8,836 nucleotides of DNA, taken from contig CANBPJ010000074.1 of NCBI GenBank assembly GCA_947371415.1, positions 1 to 8,836 on the forward strand, in the 5' to 3' direction. The notes beneath the pieces were generated by a model. That model did not search any database. It saw nothing but the letters and a program-made list of their open reading frames with translations, and was not told where the DNA came from. Positions within the stretch are counted from its first letter, which is position 1. Each line of letters opens with the position of its first letter. The stretch is from Burkholderiaceae bacterium. GTDB lineage: Bacteria; Pseudomonadota; Gammaproteobacteria; Burkholderiales; Burkholderiaceae. Both the position numbers and the translations under genes were made by a program. Below, piece by piece: positions 8,000 through 8,836 of this stretch.

Positions 8000-8619
8000 A
8001 TGCGGGCAACTTTGGCGAAATCTAATAACTGGTTAACTTCGTAAATGGGTAGACCCATGATACCGCTATAGCTGCCCTGGATTGAGGGAATAAAGGCGCC
8101 TCCAAGCCCCTGAATCCCGTAAGCACCAGCCTTGCCAATAGGTTCACCGCTCGCAATGTAGCTGGTGATCTGCTCCTTAGAAAGGTGCGCAAATTCCACC
8201 TCGGATACCTGCACGAGGCAAAGGGGATTGGTTTCAGGATCCATCATCAGTACGACAGCGGTTAATACTTCATGCACTTTGCCGCTGAGCATCTCCAGAA
8301 TGCGTGCAGCGTCGGCAGCGTCGCTGGGTTTTCCAAGGATCTCGCCATCTGGGCTGCCAGGTAGACTCACGGTAGTATCGGCGCACAAAATCGGTGCCCA
8401 AGGTTTACCGCTGTTTTGCCACCTTGCTAATGCAATGGCACTTTTAGCGAACGTCACCCGCTGAACGTAGTCGTGGGCTTTTTCATTCGGAAGGGGTATT
8501 TCGAGGGTTTCAGTATCTTCGCCAGGTGCTGCAATCAGCATCTCGAACTGCACACCGATTTGCTTGAGCAATTCTTGGCGTCGTGGGCTTTGTGAGGCGA
8601 GGTAAATATAAGAAAACAT
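7996..8619 (-). CDS. maf: Maf family nucleoside triphosphate pyrophosphatase (YhdE type, dTTP/UTP)
   Basis: A cytosolic house-cleaning enzyme that hydrolyses nucleoside triphosphates to monophosphate and pyrophosphate; the YhdE subgroup prefers dTTP, UTP and modified pyrimidines. The 207 residues carry the family motifs in order: YLASQSPRRQELL (6-18), CADTTV with the catalytic Asp81 (79-84), ILGKP (94-98), MLSGKVHEVLT (110-120), YIASGEPIGKAGAYGIQGLG (154-173) and GSYSGIMGLP (182-191). The ADT form and GKAGAYGIQG block favour the YhdE subgroup over YceF (m7GTP), and so does the adjacent rng gene. The start is the ATG at 8619, just before the conserved N-terminus and 7 bp after the rlmH stop. 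The frame stays open to 8709, but that would overlap rlmH and adds no family sequence. It overlaps rng by four bases. Confidence 0.95.
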   Translation of the reverse strand: MFSYIYLASQSPRRQELLKQIGVQFEMLIAAPGEDTETLEIPLPNEKAHDYVQRVTFAKSAIALARWQNSGKPWAPILCADTTVSLPGSPDGEILGKPSDAADAARILEMLSGKVHEVLTAVVLMMDPETNPLCLVQVSEVEFAHLSKEQITSYIASGEPIGKAGAYGIQGLGGAFIPSIQGSYSGIMGLPIYEVNQLLDFAKVARI

Positions 8620-8626
8620 GAGTTGA

Positions 8627-8836
8627 CTACTCGCGATGATAGGGGTGGCCTTGCAAAATAGTCCATGCCCGATAGAGTTGCTCAACCAAAAGGACTCTTG
8701 CCATCGCATGGGGCAGGGTCAGGCTCGATAGACGCCACATTGCTTGAGCGCTTTCCTTTAGGCTGGGATCAAGTCCATCGGCACCGCCAATTAAGAAGGT
8801 GATGTCAAAACCCTCTTGCCGCCAGTTAGCTAATTG
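8627..8836 (-). CDS. rlmH: 23S rRNA (pseudouridine1915-N3)-methyltransferase RlmH, C-terminal part (5' end outside window)
   Basis: SPOUT-class methyltransferase that uses SAM to methylate pseudouridine 1915 in helix 69 of 23S rRNA on assembled ribosomes. The frame enters at 8836 and gives 69 residues to the TAG at 8629-8627; the whole protein is normally about 155. The visible part has FDITFLIGGADGLDPSLKES, whose GGADG loop belongs to the knotted SAM-binding site. LPHAMARVLLVEQLYRAWTI follows, and the protein ends GHPYHRE, the near-invariant RlmH C-terminus that reaches the active site. It is the most upstream gene seen of a tight minus-strand operon with maf and rng; family synteny suggests rsfS and nadD lie further upstream, outside the window. 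This gene is short of the window edge, so its start and regulation are not visible. Confidence 0.96.
   Translation of the reverse strand, partial: QLANWRQEGFDITFLIGGADGLDPSLKESAQAMWRLSSLTLPHAMARVLLVEQLYRAWTILQGHPYHRE

Noticed and set aside
7004..8464. Plus-strand frames inside rng and maf, including a 99-codon frame at 8165-8464
   Set aside because: They are antisense to two well-supported genes, their composition is a byproduct of the coding strand, and no family is recognised.
8620..8709. Upstream extension of maf
   Set aside because: It overlaps the recognisable rlmH C-terminus in another frame; the conserved Maf N-terminus starts right after the ATG at 8619.
1..8836. Search for a mobile element, CRISPR array, tRNA, phage gene or defence system
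   Set aside because: Nothing of the kind was seen; the genes are chromosomal housekeeping and envelope genes with almost no intergenic space.

Overview
The window looks like chromosomal housekeeping DNA from a betaproteobacterium. Proteins and gene order suggest Burkholderiaceae, and the moderate base composition with tightly packed genes would suit a Polynucleobacter-like freshwater bacterium. That placement is inferred from protein style and synteny, not from a database search. Nearly every base is coding. The longest non-coding gap is about 23 bp. I saw no RNA gene, insertion sequence, phage gene, CRISPR array or long repeat.

Layout: (1) 1-2003, plus strand: the C-terminal 666 residues of DnaE, the replicative DNA polymerase III alpha subunit; its 5' part lies outside the window. 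(2) 2015-4754, minus strand: three glycosyltransferase genes, transcribed in the order WaaE/LgtF-like GT2, second GT2, then GT9 heptosyltransferase. They form a lipopolysaccharide (LPS) core cluster; the two GT2 genes overlap by an ATGA. (3) 4765-6528, plus strand: msbA, the lipid A-core flippase, divergent from the glycosyltransferases with only 10 bp between start codons. (4) 6536-8836, minus strand: rlmH (3' part), maf and rng, transcribed in that order as a tight operon; maf and rng overlap by an ATGA.

The middle block is one functional theme. The glycosyltransferases extend the lipid A-core on the cytoplasmic face of the inner membrane, and MsbA flips the product to the periplasmic face. 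The right-hand block concerns RNA and nucleotide maintenance: 23S rRNA methylation (RlmH), non-canonical or excess nucleotide hydrolysis (Maf) and endoribonucleolytic processing (RNase G). DnaE and msbA each run tail-to-tail into the next block with gaps of 11 and 7 bp.

I found no convincing undescribed system. The points most worth a second look are the 10-bp divergent start region, which holds a perfect 6-bp inverted repeat and -10-like boxes placed as in leaderless promoters, and the four-cysteine C-terminal motif of the GT9 protein.
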